From contig JBMFNX010000028.1 of NCBI GenBank assembly GCA_049969935.1, forward strand, positions 1 to 20,158: a stretch of 20,158 nucleotides of DNA. Reading direction: 5' to 3'. This stretch comes from JACIWG01 sp049969935. Its GTDB lineage: Archaea; Thermoproteota; Nitrososphaeria; JACIWG01. The notes under the pieces were generated by a model, which saw nothing but the letters and a program-made list of their open reading frames with translations, was not told the DNA's origin and did not search any database. The position numbers and the translations under genes are program-made. This document shows, in pieces, positions 1 to 7,343 of the stretch (position 1 is the first letter of the stretch; each line of letters begins with the position of its first letter).

Positions 1-461
1 ATCTAAACTTATGCGATATATGCCGAATATTATATGAGAATACTGGACATTAGCATACGTTTACAAAATATACGTTTGTTTAAGGAAAAAGTCTAAAATT
101 TATTTTTTCGAGAAGAATTTTAACCTAAAATATTGAGCCTCCCGATATTAACCTCTGCAGTCAATAGTTTTCACGCTAGCACCATAATCCTTCACACTCT
201 GCTTCAGCTGTTAGCGGGGAATTTAGTTTATTGGACAAAATTTTTTATCAACAAATTGCTTCTGAAATAGTAGTTTAAAATTGCATAAAGAAGTTATTTT
301 TTACAGAATTTAAACTAATATAGATAAACGACTAGATATAGTATAACAAATTTGCATCTAAAATAAATTTTTTTGCGATACTATCTATTATTTGTTCGTC
401 AAAGAAGGAACTCTCCTAAGTTTGTTTGTCGATCAAATTCTTTAAAGCTTAAATATGTTTT
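1..461. other. Upstream non-coding region, no supported gene
   Basis: This AT-rich stretch has stop codons in all frames and no reading frame I would defend. A direct repeat TACGTTT occurs twice (56-62 and 71-77). On the minus strand around 135-200 a short open stretch is closed by stops on both sides and has no start codon. A TATA-like TTAAATAT (449-456) near the right end belongs to the promoter of the gene starting at 479. Confidence 0.5.
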
Positions 462-478
462 CTATAACATTGTTATAG
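462..478. promoter_or_regulatory. Perfect 17-bp inverted repeat, putative operator copy 1
   Basis: CTATAACATTGTTATAG is a perfect 8-1-8 inverted repeat that touches the ATG at 479. A TATA-like TTAAATAT lies about 26 bases before that ATG, so the expected start site of a leaderless mRNA falls at the repeat edge and a bound protein would block transcription. The same repeat recurs at 6165-6181 and, in shorter form, twice at 3303-3357. The 7-1-7 geometry resembles Fur/PerR-type boxes; the family of the regulator is inference. Confidence 0.75.
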
Positions 479-934
479 ATGTTGGTGGGCCATCATAACA
501 TACTTAAATTACTTAAGGCTAAAGTGGAGATTCTAGACATATGTTTGCTAAGACAACATGAGAGAGTTGATGAGAAAAGATTGGCTGAACTTTATGAGGA
601 AATAAGAGAGGACGGCCTTATAAAAAGGGCTGTAGCTGTAGACATGAACACGTATATAATCATTGACGGCCACCACAGGTATAATGTATTGAAAAGTTTG
701 GGTTGCAAAAGGGTTCCTGCAATTCTTGTCGACTATTTTTCGCCGATTTTAAAGGTTTATTCGTGGAACGGTGATGAAGAAATTTCTAAGACTTCAGTGA
801 TAGAGGCAGGAGTTTCTGGTAAACTGTTTCCAGCAAAGACTACAAAGCACATGATCTATTTTAGTGGAAGAAAGTTTCATATATCTCTTTTGGAACCTGA
901 AGTTAACATTTCACTTTCTATTCTCAAAACTTGA
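479..934 (+). CDS. ParB/SerK-like domain protein
   Basis: A 151-residue protein with a ParB N-terminal-like fold. Residues about 24-60 carry the QHERVDE and EIREDGL segments, followed by the signature IDGHHR (about 60-65) and LKSLGCKRVPAILVDY. Residues about 111-123 (SGKLFPAKTTKH) resemble the tail segment I associate with SerK/SbnI-type ParB proteins, which phosphorylate free L-serine using ADP or ATP. SerK of Thermococcus is longer (about 240 residues), so this may be a shorter relative, and a DNA-binding or nucleotidase role is not excluded. The ATG lies directly after a perfect palindrome and about 26 bases after a TATA-like box, so the mRNA is probably leaderless. It converges on the copper ATPase gene with 16 bases between the stops. 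The palindrome is shared with the copper and thiF promoters, which suggests common control. If it is a serine kinase, its product O-phosphoserine would feed cysteine synthesis. Confidence 0.75.
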   Translation: MLVGHHNILKLLKAKVEILDICLLRQHERVDEKRLAELYEEIREDGLIKRAVAVDMNTYIIIDGHHRYNVLKSLGCKRVPAILVDYFSPILKVYSWNGDEEISKTSVIEAGVSGKLFPAKTTKHMIYFSGRKFHISLLEPEVNISLSILKT

Positions 935-950
935 TAAAATATTTATCGTC

Positions 951-3059
951 CTAGTATGCTGGCTTATAGCGGTTCAATAGTAGGGAATTTGATACGACTG
1001 TAACTGAACTTGATGCCATTGCTACAGCTGCAAATACTGGGTTTAAGAGTATTTTGAAGAATGGATAAAGGATTCCTGCCGCTACAGGTATCAATGCTAT
1101 GTTGTAGAAGAAGGCCCAGAAGAGGTTTTGCCTAATCTTTCTAACTGTCGCTCTACTCAAGTCTATGGCAACTACAACATCCCTTATATCATCTTTTATG
1201 AGTATTATTCCACCAGTTTCTTTTGCAATGTCTGTGCCACTGCCTATTGCTATACCGACGTCAGCTGCTGCTAGAGCTGGTGCATCATTTATACCGTCAC
1301 CTACCATTGCAACAATATAACCTTCTCTCTTTAATTCTTTTACAACATTCACTTTATCTGCTGGAAGAACTTCAGCAAAGACCCTTGTTATACCCAGTTT
1401 TTCTGCTATAGATTCAGCAGTCCTTTTGTTGTCTCCAGTCAACATTACAACATCTATACCCATCTTCTTAAGTAACCCTACTGTTTCAACACTATACTCT
1501 TTCAGTGTATCGGATACTGCTACTATTCCAGAAATTTTTTTGTCCAATGCCAATATCATTACAGTCTTACCCTCTTCCTCCAGTCTTCTAAGAGAATCTT
1601 CAACAGGTTCCAGGTTAATTTCATATTCTAACATCAGTTTTCTGTTTCCAAGCAAAATTTCTTGCCCATTATACAATACCTTTATCCCCCTTCCCGGAAT
1701 CACTTCAAACCTTTCAGGATAGGATGGGTCTACACCATATTCTCTTGCAATGTTTAGAACTGCTTCAGCTAGTGGATGTTCTGAACTCTTTTCTGCTATA
1801 GCAGCAAATTTTATTACTTCCATTTCATTTAATCCATTGAATGCTATAATGTCTGTTACTGAAGGCTTACCCTTTGTAAGGGTGCCGGTTTTGTCGAAAA
1901 CGATAACATTTACTTTATACGCTTTTTCAAGATATTCTCCACTTTTGATCAATATACCATATTGTGCACCCTTGCTTGCACCTATCATTATAGCTGATGG
2001 TGTCGCTATTCCTAGAGCACAGGGACAGGCTATTACTAGAACAGAAATCATTGTAGTCAGAGAAAGACCTAATGGTAGGCCTACAACAAGATACCAGAAG
2101 AAGAAAGAGGAGACTGCAACAGCTACTACTGTTGGAACAAAATATGATGATATTATGTCAGCAAGCCTCTGTATTGGCGCCCTAGAAACTATAGCTTCCT
2201 CAACCATTTTAACAATCTGAGATAAAGTAGTGTCAGAACCCACTTTCGTAGCCCTAATTTTTAGAACACCGGTCATGTTCACTGAAGCGCTTATCACTTC
2301 ATCTCCAACCTTCTTTTCTACAGGAATACTTTCGCCTGTGATAGCTGATTGGTCAACTGACGAATATCCTTCAACTATAACACCGTCAACAGGCACCCTT
2401 TCTCCTGGGCGAACAACTATTATGTCTCCAACTTTAACCTCTTCTACTGGAACTTCTCTTTCACTTCCACCTTCTAAGATTCTAGCCATTTTAGGCTGCA
2501 GCTCAAGAAGTTTTCTTATTGCCTCAGACGCTCTTCCTTTAACAGTGTGCTCCATCGTTTTACCCAAAAGTATGAAACCTATAATTAAACCACCTTCTGT
2601 AAAGTAGACTTCAGGACCCCCTCCAGCAACCTTTGGAAGAACAGTTGGAATCCATCCTAAAGTTTGGAAAGTGTAGATAGTACTGTAAACCCAAGCGGCT
2701 GTTGTCCCGATGGCTATTAAACTATCCATGTTCGCCTGCCTCGACTTTATCGCATCCATTGTACCCATATAGAATCTCCATCCAGCCACAAATTGTACAG
2801 GAGTTGCTAAGAAAAAGAGCCATAGATAGTTTGGGAAAATATAGCTTATTGGATAAACGTATTCGAAGAAGGCTACAAGGCCTCCTACGGTTAAAGAAAA
2901 TAATGTCATGAACTTTAGATTTCTCAGCTCCTTTTCCGGTTTAAGAAAAGTATCTAAACATGTTTGGCTACAAAAATAGTATATAATCCCATTTCTTTCA
3001 ACTTTAAATGGAGACTTACTTTCGTCAACATACATTCCACAAACAGGATCTCTTGCCAT
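951..3059 (-). CDS. copA: Cu+-exporting P1B-type ATPase with N-terminal YHS domain
   Basis: A membrane pump that exports Cu+ with ATP (702 residues). In order: an N-terminal YHS metal-binding domain (RDPVCGM with YYFCSQTC, residues about 2-45); two pairs of membrane helices; the actuator TGES (about 241-244); the CPC membrane metal site (about 345-347); the phosphorylation site DKTG (about 389-392); the P1B-specific SEHP (about 427); and GDGINDAP (about 587). Two last helices carry the YN and MxxSS residues that mark the Cu+ (P1B-1) class. The usual N-terminal HMA domain is absent, but a separate HMA protein lies just upstream. An upstream in-frame GTG (3080) would add seven residues and overlap that gene. 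I chose ATG 3059 because GGAGG (3075-3071) sits 11 bases before it and because the protein then opens with MARDPVCGM, like the YHS protein at 3382. Confidence 0.95.
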   Translation of the reverse strand: MARDPVCGMYVDESKSPFKVERNGIIYYFCSQTCLDTFLKPEKELRNLKFMTLFSLTVGGLVAFFEYVYPISYIFPNYLWLFFLATPVQFVAGWRFYMGTMDAIKSRQANMDSLIAIGTTAAWVYSTIYTFQTLGWIPTVLPKVAGGGPEVYFTEGGLIIGFILLGKTMEHTVKGRASEAIRKLLELQPKMARILEGGSEREVPVEEVKVGDIIVVRPGERVPVDGVIVEGYSSVDQSAITGESIPVEKKVGDEVISASVNMTGVLKIRATKVGSDTTLSQIVKMVEEAIVSRAPIQRLADIISSYFVPTVVAVAVSSFFFWYLVVGLPLGLSLTTMISVLVIACPCALGIATPSAIMIGASKGAQYGILIKSGEYLEKAYKVNVIVFDKTGTLTKGKPSVTDIIAFNGLNEMEVIKFAAIAEKSSEHPLAEAVLNIAREYGVDPSYPERFEVIPGRGIKVLYNGQEILLGNRKLMLEYEINLEPVEDSLRRLEEEGKTVMILALDKKISGIVAVSDTLKEYSVETVGLLKKMGIDVVMLTGDNKRTAESIAEKLGITRVFAEVLPADKVNVVKELKREGYIVAMVGDGINDAPALAAADVGIAIGSGTDIAKETGGIILIKDDIRDVVVAIDLSRATVRKIRQNLFWAFFYNIALIPVAAGILYPFFKILLNPVFAAVAMASSSVTVVSNSLLLNRYKPAY

Positions 3060-3066
3060 ATAAAAT

Positions 3067-3300
3067 TCAGCCTCCAACACCTAGAAAATTGAAGCCAGCT
3101 TCTTCAACTGCAGCCTTAACTTTTAAAATATCTATATCTTTCTCAAAATAGACTACTAGTAAGCCTGCAACAATATTCACTTTAGCATCTACAACACCGT
3201 CAACTGACTTCACATACTTTAAAAGCTTTCTAATACATGGTTGACAGAATGGGCCTTCAAGTAAAACTGTTTTACTTTTCAATCTCTTCACCCAAAACAA
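3067..3300 (-). CDS. HMA-domain copper chaperone (CopZ-like)
   Basis: A 77-residue heavy-metal-associated domain. The metal loop is GPFCQPC (about 16-22) in place of the usual GMTCxxC, followed by the KSVDGVVDAKVN strand and a C-terminal VEEAGF segment typical of the fold. It should bind Cu+ through the CxxC and hand it to the ATPase encoded just downstream. Its stop is 8 bases before the ATPase ATG and its last codons contain the ATPase ribosome-binding site, so the two are one operon. The start is TTG 3300, and GTG 3291 is an alternative. A copy of the shared inverted repeat (3303-3313) lies just before the TTG. The Met-to-Phe change before the first Cys departs from the consensus but is tolerable. 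Confidence 0.88.
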   Translation of the reverse strand: MFWVKRLKSKTVLLEGPFCQPCIRKLLKYVKSVDGVVDAKVNIVAGLLVVYFEKDIDILKVKAAVEEAGFNFLGVGG

Positions 3301-3302
3301 TT

Positions 3303-3313
3303 TAACAATGTTA
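3303..3313. promoter_or_regulatory. Inverted repeat, putative operator copy 2 (copper operon side)
   Basis: TAACAATGTTA is a perfect 5-1-5 inverted repeat, the same core as the copies at 462, 3347 and 6167 with the central base flipped. It lies two bases before the TTG start of the HMA chaperone gene on the minus strand. It flanks a shared AT-rich TATA region (about 3314-3325). Confidence 0.65.
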
Positions 3314-3325
3314 TATTTTAATATT
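3314..3325. promoter_or_regulatory. Shared AT-rich TATA region between divergent copper genes
   Basis: TATATTTTAATATT-like sequence reads as a TATA box on both strands. On the plus strand it is about 26-30 bases before the operator at 3345-3357. On the minus strand it is about 20 bases before the HMA start. It could serve as the core promoter for both transcripts. Confidence 0.4.
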
Positions 3326-3344
3326 GTGTTTTACAAAAGGTTTT

Positions 3345-3357
3345 TATAACATTGTTA
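3345..3357. promoter_or_regulatory. Inverted repeat, putative operator copy 3 (YHS gene side)
   Basis: TATAACATTGTTA contains the perfect 5-1-5 core TAACATTGTTA (3347-3357). It matches the operator copies at 462 and 6165 over 13 bases on one side. It covers the expected transcription start of the YHS gene, about 26 bases after the TATA-like region, so binding should block initiation. Confidence 0.7.
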
Positions 3358-3381
3358 ATTAAATTAGGTGGTGATAAGATT

Positions 3382-3555
3382 ATGGCCAGAGACCTTGTCT
3401 GCGGCATGGAAGTTGATCCAAAAAAGACCAAATATAAGCTAGATTACGATGGAAACACATACTACTTCTGCTCTGAATCGTGTCTAAAGAGTTTCCAACA
3501 GAAACCCTCCAATTATGTTACAAAAAAACATGGACATCATGGATGCTGCTGCTAA
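3382..3555 (+). CDS. Small YHS-domain metal-binding protein with His/Cys tail
   Basis: A 57-residue protein that is almost entirely one YHS domain: RDLVCGM (about 3-9) and YYFCSESC (about 26-33), with Cys ligands at about 7, 29 and 33. It ends in HGHHGCCC, which adds soft-metal ligands. It closely resembles the YHS domain at the N-terminus of the nearby copper ATPase, so it is probably a soluble copper (or other metal) carrier or buffer. The reading frame is open from TTG 3352, but that codon lies inside the operator. I chose ATG 3382 because AGGTGGTGA (about 3366-3374) precedes it as a ribosome-binding site and the protein then opens like the ATPase. It is divergent from the HMA-ATPase operon, with operator copies on both sides of the shared promoter region. 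Confidence 0.87.
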   Translation: MARDLVCGMEVDPKKTKYKLDYDGNTYYFCSESCLKSFQQKPSNYVTKKHGHHGCCC

Positions 3556-3900
3556 CCGAACATGTAAGCCAGTAAAATGGCAAGTTAGTGTCCAATGTAC
3601 ATTCAACTGAAGTAGATACGACTATTTTAGATCATTTTAGAGAACTTTATTCCATTATACTAGAGACAGAGTATACTTTTAGCCTAGTAATAACTTTAAG
3701 CAGATGATCTGAGCACTTAACCAAGTTTCATATCATGCTTTGCTGCTAAAAAACTTTATATTTAGTGGATCATTACAAACTTTGAACATCAAAACATATT
3801 CTAGCCAAACAATTTACAGTATTTGATTCCAAAACAATGGATATACTTATTTCACAGTTGAGACAGTAAATTTTTTTACTAATCCTGTTACAAGAGCATA
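3556..3900. other. Non-coding gap between convergent YHS and thiI genes
   Basis: No open frame of credible length or composition is visible on either strand. Both neighbours point into this gap, so it should hold their 3' ends. A weak hairpin, AGTAAA-TTTT-TTTACT (3865-3880), lies just beyond the thiI stop and could aid termination. I see nothing else in it. Confidence 0.5.
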
Positions 3901-4929
3901 CTACTTAAACTCAATTATCTTTGCTTGGTTAACGCATTCATCTAAGCTAACAGCTATGTGTTCTTCAAACCTTTCTATCATTTTTGGATCTGAACGTGTA
4001 ACAGGATGTGGTGATATCATAAAGGAGCAACAGTCTTGATATGGTAGAATTGAATATTCGTATGTTCCAATCTTTTTAGCTAAATCTACGATTTCCCTTT
4101 TGTTTAATCCTATAAGTGGCGAGAATATTGGGAGAGCTGATATCCTATAAATTGTGTTTAGATTTTCTATTGTTTGTGATGCAACCTGGCCAAGATTATC
4201 TCCCGTAACTATAGCCTTTGCATTCTCTCTTTCTGCTATATAATTTGCTATCTTTAGCATGAACCTTCTATACACAATCATCCTATATTTCGAAGGCACA
4301 TTTCGAATTATTTCTAGCTGAAGCCTTTCAAAGGGAACCACATATAACTTTGACTTGCCCTGGAACTTTGTGAGAACTTCAACAATCTTTCTTATTTTAG
4401 AAAGAGCTTGTTCAGAATTGATTGTCCTATTATGAAAATGTACAAAGATAGTGTTGCACCCTCTTTTAATCATTAGAAAGGATGCTACAGGACTATCGAT
4501 TCCGCCAGAAAGTAGTGAAACAACGTTTCCTGATGAGCCTGTAGGAAGGCCCCCTACACCATTAAACTTTTTAGTGTATAAGAAGGCTTCCTTTTCACAA
4601 ATTTCAACATATAATGTCAAATCTGGTTTCATTGAAACCTTCTTATTTAACGTTTTTGAAATATGCGCTCCCAATTCTCTATTAATTTGAATGGAAGTTA
4701 ATGGAAAGGCTTTGTTGGATCTTTTGGTTTCAACCTTGAATGTTATAAAATCAACTTCCTTTTTTAACATTTCAACAGCTTGCTTCTTTAACTCTTCAAG
4801 TTCTAGGTTAGATGGTAGAGCAAATGCGAAATATTCTATTCCAGGTACTCTTTCAAGGACATTTTTGATTTCATCCATCTTTCTTATTTTTGGCCTACAG
4901 ATGATGCGACCATATCGCCTATATACCAT
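3901..4929 (-). CDS. thiI: ThiI-type tRNA sulfurtransferase, main frame (N-terminus frameshifted)
   Basis: A 342-residue frame covering the THUMP domain (residues about 20-125) and the PP-loop ATP pyrophosphatase domain (SGGIDSP at about 141-147). A later segment, YQDCCSFMISPHPVTR, contains the family's sulfur-handling Cys region. ThiI adenylates tRNA uridine 8 and inserts sulfur to give 4-thiouridine, and in some organisms it also serves thiamine thiazole synthesis. No rhodanese domain is present, as in other archaeal forms, so sulfide or a carrier protein is the likely donor. The usual N-terminal ferredoxin-like domain (opening RYGEIALKGKNR in the family) is missing here. It is encoded just upstream in another frame (4934-5047). 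ATG 4929 is therefore an internal Met of the ancestral gene rather than its start. The thiF-like gene lies 23 bases upstream of the ancestral start, giving a two-gene operon. Confidence 0.88.
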   Translation of the reverse strand: MVYRRYGRIICRPKIRKMDEIKNVLERVPGIEYFAFALPSNLELEELKKQAVEMLKKEVDFITFKVETKRSNKAFPLTSIQINRELGAHISKTLNKKVSMKPDLTLYVEICEKEAFLYTKKFNGVGGLPTGSSGNVVSLLSGGIDSPVASFLMIKRGCNTIFVHFHNRTINSEQALSKIRKIVEVLTKFQGKSKLYVVPFERLQLEIIRNVPSKYRMIVYRRFMLKIANYIAERENAKAIVTGDNLGQVASQTIENLNTIYRISALPIFSPLIGLNKREIVDLAKKIGTYEYSILPYQDCCSFMISPHPVTRSDPKMIERFEEHIAVSLDECVNQAKIIEFK

Positions 4930-4933
4930 AGTA

Positions 4934-5047
4934 TCAAATGAATTCAGAACAATCCTGAGATTTTTTCTGTAAAGTCTTTTCGAAAAAGGTCCTATTTTTA
5001 CCTTTTAAACCTAATTCTCCATAGTGTACGACAACAACATCAAACAT
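4934..5047 (-). pseudogene. thiI: Out-of-frame N-terminal segment of thiI
   Basis: From ATG 5047 the minus strand reads 37 codons, including HYGELGLKGKNRTFFEK, the diagnostic start of ThiI. It then stops at TGA 4936-4934. Removing one A from the six-A run (4966-4961) makes the frame continue as LQKNLRIVLNSFDTMVYRRYG and join the main ThiI frame. The rejoined protein would be 381 residues, the normal archaeal ThiI length. The cause may be a sequencing or assembly error, a true null-type mutation, or slippage on the A run during transcription or translation. Confidence 0.85.
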
Positions 5048-5070
5048 GGTAACCACATTCCAAAGTAACA

Positions 5071-6159
5071 TTATAATGGCAATATTTCATTTTTAAAATC
5101 CTTTGAAAGTGTCCCATATAATTCTTCTGCTTCAATAACACTTTTTGCGCCAACTATCACCATCACCCCGCTTTTAAGAACACTGACATAGAAGTCGTTT
5201 AAAGTAAATGTCAGTCCAAACTTTCCATTGGCAACAATTTTTGCACCTGAGTTCTCCAAATTAACTCTAGCATGCTGGATGTCAAGATTCTTAATAGTTG
5301 TAGGCGAAATGATATATGTGGGTAAGCCCATTCTACCACAAACTTCCTCCACGATAACATCTTTATTTAATACAATTTTTCGGGTGTGACCACTACATAC
5401 TGGACAGTTACTTACTCTAGAAACATTTACATCAACTATTGTATAATCGGATAGGTCAAAGTATAGGAGTTTTCCTGCAAGCTTCGGAGAGCCTAAAACC
5501 AAGTTTACAGCTTCAGAAACCTCTATACTAGCTATTATTGAAAGAAGGGAAGGATGAACACCTACAGTAGAACATGTTGGCAATCTTCTATCATCCAGGT
5601 TCGGGAAAATGCACTCTAGACATGGCGTCTTTCCAGGTATTATTGTGGAAACGTTACCGTATGTTTCTAAGGCGGCGCCGAATATATATGGAATACCAAG
5701 CCTAACACAAGCCCTATTTACTGCATATCTTGGAGAAATTCGGTCAAAGCCATCTATTACAAGGTCAACATCCTTGAGAACCTCTCCAGCGGAGAACTCG
5801 TTCACTGAAACGGGGAAAGGTTCCAATTTAACATTAGGATTCAACTTCTTCAATTTCTCATAGGCTACTTCAACCTTTGGAAGACCTATGGAGTCAACAT
5901 CATAAAGGTATTGCCTATGAAGATTCGACCTTTCAACTACATCCCTGTCAACTAGCCTAACGTGTCCAAATCCTATGGCTGTGAGCTGGAACGCTATAAT
6001 AGATCCGAGACCGCCTAAACCGGCAACACATGCTTTAGAATTCTTGATCTTTAACTGGCCCTCATATCCAATATATTTTAAGATTATTTGACGTGAATAT
6101 CTTTCAAACTCTTCTTCATTAAGCTCCATTGGTAACAACGGCAGAATTTCCACCAACAC
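5071..6159 (-). CDS. ThiF/MoeB/HesA-type E1-like adenylyltransferase
   Basis: A 362-residue E1-like enzyme that adenylates the C-terminal Gly of a ubiquitin-like sulfur carrier (ThiS, MoaD or SAMP type) before sulfur loading or conjugation. Visible features are the nucleotide loop GLGGLGS (about 47-53), the adenylate-site NLHRQ (about 79-83) and Asp in VIDGFD (about 134-139). Zinc cysteines CLEC (180-183) and CPVC (252-255) are present, with the likely catalytic Cys in PTCSTVGV (196). Residues about 270-362 form an extra C-terminal domain, common in archaeal homologues, of unknown role. The start is GTG 6159; ATG 6129 is an alternative that loses only ten residues. It is followed by thiI, pointing to sulfur transfer to tRNA or thiamine. 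A strong copy of the shared inverted repeat lies five bases before the GTG. Confidence 0.9.
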   Translation of the reverse strand: MLVEILPLLPMELNEEEFERYSRQIILKYIGYEGQLKIKNSKACVAGLGGLGSIIAFQLTAIGFGHVRLVDRDVVERSNLHRQYLYDVDSIGLPKVEVAYEKLKKLNPNVKLEPFPVSVNEFSAGEVLKDVDLVIDGFDRISPRYAVNRACVRLGIPYIFGAALETYGNVSTIIPGKTPCLECIFPNLDDRRLPTCSTVGVHPSLLSIIASIEVSEAVNLVLGSPKLAGKLLYFDLSDYTIVDVNVSRVSNCPVCSGHTRKIVLNKDVIVEEVCGRMGLPTYIISPTTIKNLDIQHARVNLENSGAKIVANGKFGLTFTLNDFYVSVLKSGVMVIVGAKSVIEAEELYGTLSKDFKNEILPL

Positions 6160-6164
6160 TTTTT

Positions 6165-6181
6165 CTATAACATTGTTATAA
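6165..6181. promoter_or_regulatory. Inverted repeat, putative operator copy 4 (thiF-thiI side)
   Basis: CTATAACATTGTTATAA carries a perfect 7-1-7 inverted repeat (TATAACA-T-TGTTATA) and matches the copy at 462-478 in 16 of 17 bases. On the minus strand it lies between a TATA-like CTTAAATTT (about 6203-6195) and the GTG start at 6159. That position would let a bound repressor cover the transcription start. Confidence 0.75.
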
Positions 6182-6210
6182 AAGTTTTTCTACAAAAAAT
6201 TTAAGAAAAA

Positions 6211-7227
6211 TTAGTAGCCTATTTTTTCTATGCTTTCCGCCAGCCCTTTCATGTATCCTAGTGCAAGTATTTTTCCTATCATATAGTATCCTGGTTTCCC
6301 CCCATAGGCTTCGTCGGCTATTGTCTTTGGTGCATGGTCTGGTCTCATTGGGCCTTCGAAGCCCACTTCATAGTATGCTTTCATTGCCTCGAACATGTCT
6401 ATGTTTCCTGTTGGGTCATCGTGGAATATTTCTTGGAAGCCTCCTTTTTCGTAAACTGTTCCTTTAACGTTTCTGAAGTGGGCGAAGAATATTTTCCCAT
6501 TTCTTCCAAAGTGTCTTATTGCATTTAGTACGTTTTCTCCCATTTCTGCGAAGCAGCCTTGGCAGAAGCATATTCCAAGGTTTTTGCTTGGAACTAGTTC
6601 GAATAGTTTGTCGAAGGCTTCAACGCTTCTCAATATTCTGGGGAAGCCTTGTATTGGTGATATTGGTGGATCATCTGGATGAAATGTTATTACTACGTTT
6701 GAGGCTTCTGCTGTTGGTATAACATTTTTTAGGAATGTTTCGATGTTTTTCCATATGTCTTCTTCCTTGTATGGGCCAAATTTTACTGTTGGAGGTATTT
6801 CTTTTACGAGATCGTAATCGAATGCTGTTGAGGTTGCGCCTCCTCTTGTAGGCTTGTCGACTTCTGTCCTCCATATCATGTTTGGTACTGGTGGCATATG
6901 CTGAGGCTTTATCACCTTTATTCCAGCCCTGCCAATATTTTCTAAAGATTTGCAGAAGTCTTCAAGCTGCTGCTCCCAGCCTGGAAGCTTGTACACGATT
7001 TTCTCTATTGGTGGACCATCTTCAAGGACTTCAAGCCTTAGTCCGTAACTTTCTACATGCCTTTTTATCTGAAGTAGGTCGCCATATTCCCAAACCTGTG
7101 AATCCTTTGGTGTAGGTGGGCCGTGGCCTATAACATCGGTGCAGCCCAATTGTTTAACAAGAAGTAGATTCTTTGTATCATAAATGTCGCCAAATGGGAG
7201 AATGACAGCAAACCTCATTCTAACCAT
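6211..7227 (-). CDS. uxuA: Mannonate dehydratase (UxuA family)
   Basis: A 338-residue TIM-barrel enzyme of the UxuA family, which dehydrates D-mannonate to 2-keto-3-deoxygluconate with Mn2+. Family landmarks are GHGPPTP (about 34-40), HPDDPP (about 183-188), CFCQGC (about 220-225), HFRNVKG (about 250-256) and MRPDHAP (about 294-300). They supply the expected His, Cys, His and Asp metal and catalytic residues. The length is slightly below that of the E. coli enzyme (394). ATG 7227 is the start used here; ATG 7218 is almost as good and neither has a clear ribosome-binding site. The HTH protein and the hydroxyacid dehydrogenase upstream are on the same strand at about 115-base spacings, so a sugar-acid group is plausible but not proven. 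No kinase or aldolase for ketodeoxygluconate is in view. Confidence 0.9.
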   Translation of the reverse strand: MVRMRFAVILPFGDIYDTKNLLLVKQLGCTDVIGHGPPTPKDSQVWEYGDLLQIKRHVESYGLRLEVLEDGPPIEKIVYKLPGWEQQLEDFCKSLENIGRAGIKVIKPQHMPPVPNMIWRTEVDKPTRGGATSTAFDYDLVKEIPPTVKFGPYKEEDIWKNIETFLKNVIPTAEASNVVITFHPDDPPISPIQGFPRILRSVEAFDKLFELVPSKNLGICFCQGCFAEMGENVLNAIRHFGRNGKIFFAHFRNVKGTVYEKGGFQEIFHDDPTGNIDMFEAMKAYYEVGFEGPMRPDHAPKTIADEAYGGKPGYYMIGKILALGYMKGLAESIEKIGY

Positions 7228-7343
7228 CTTTCATCATATACACATACAAATTTGGAGGATATAAAATATTTTTAGTTACAAAAGAATCGGTTTTAACATA
7301 AACTAAACTATACTATTATAATAAAATTCTAGTTAGAGATTTT

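Noticed and set aside
135..200. Minus-strand fragment ending in a TIDCRG-like peptide, reminiscent of a TusA start
   Set aside because: It is bounded by stops, lacks a start and the following CPxP motif is not there. Too short to call.
1223..2911. Several plus-strand open frames opposite the copper ATPase
   Set aside because: All are antisense shadows of a strongly supported P-type ATPase.
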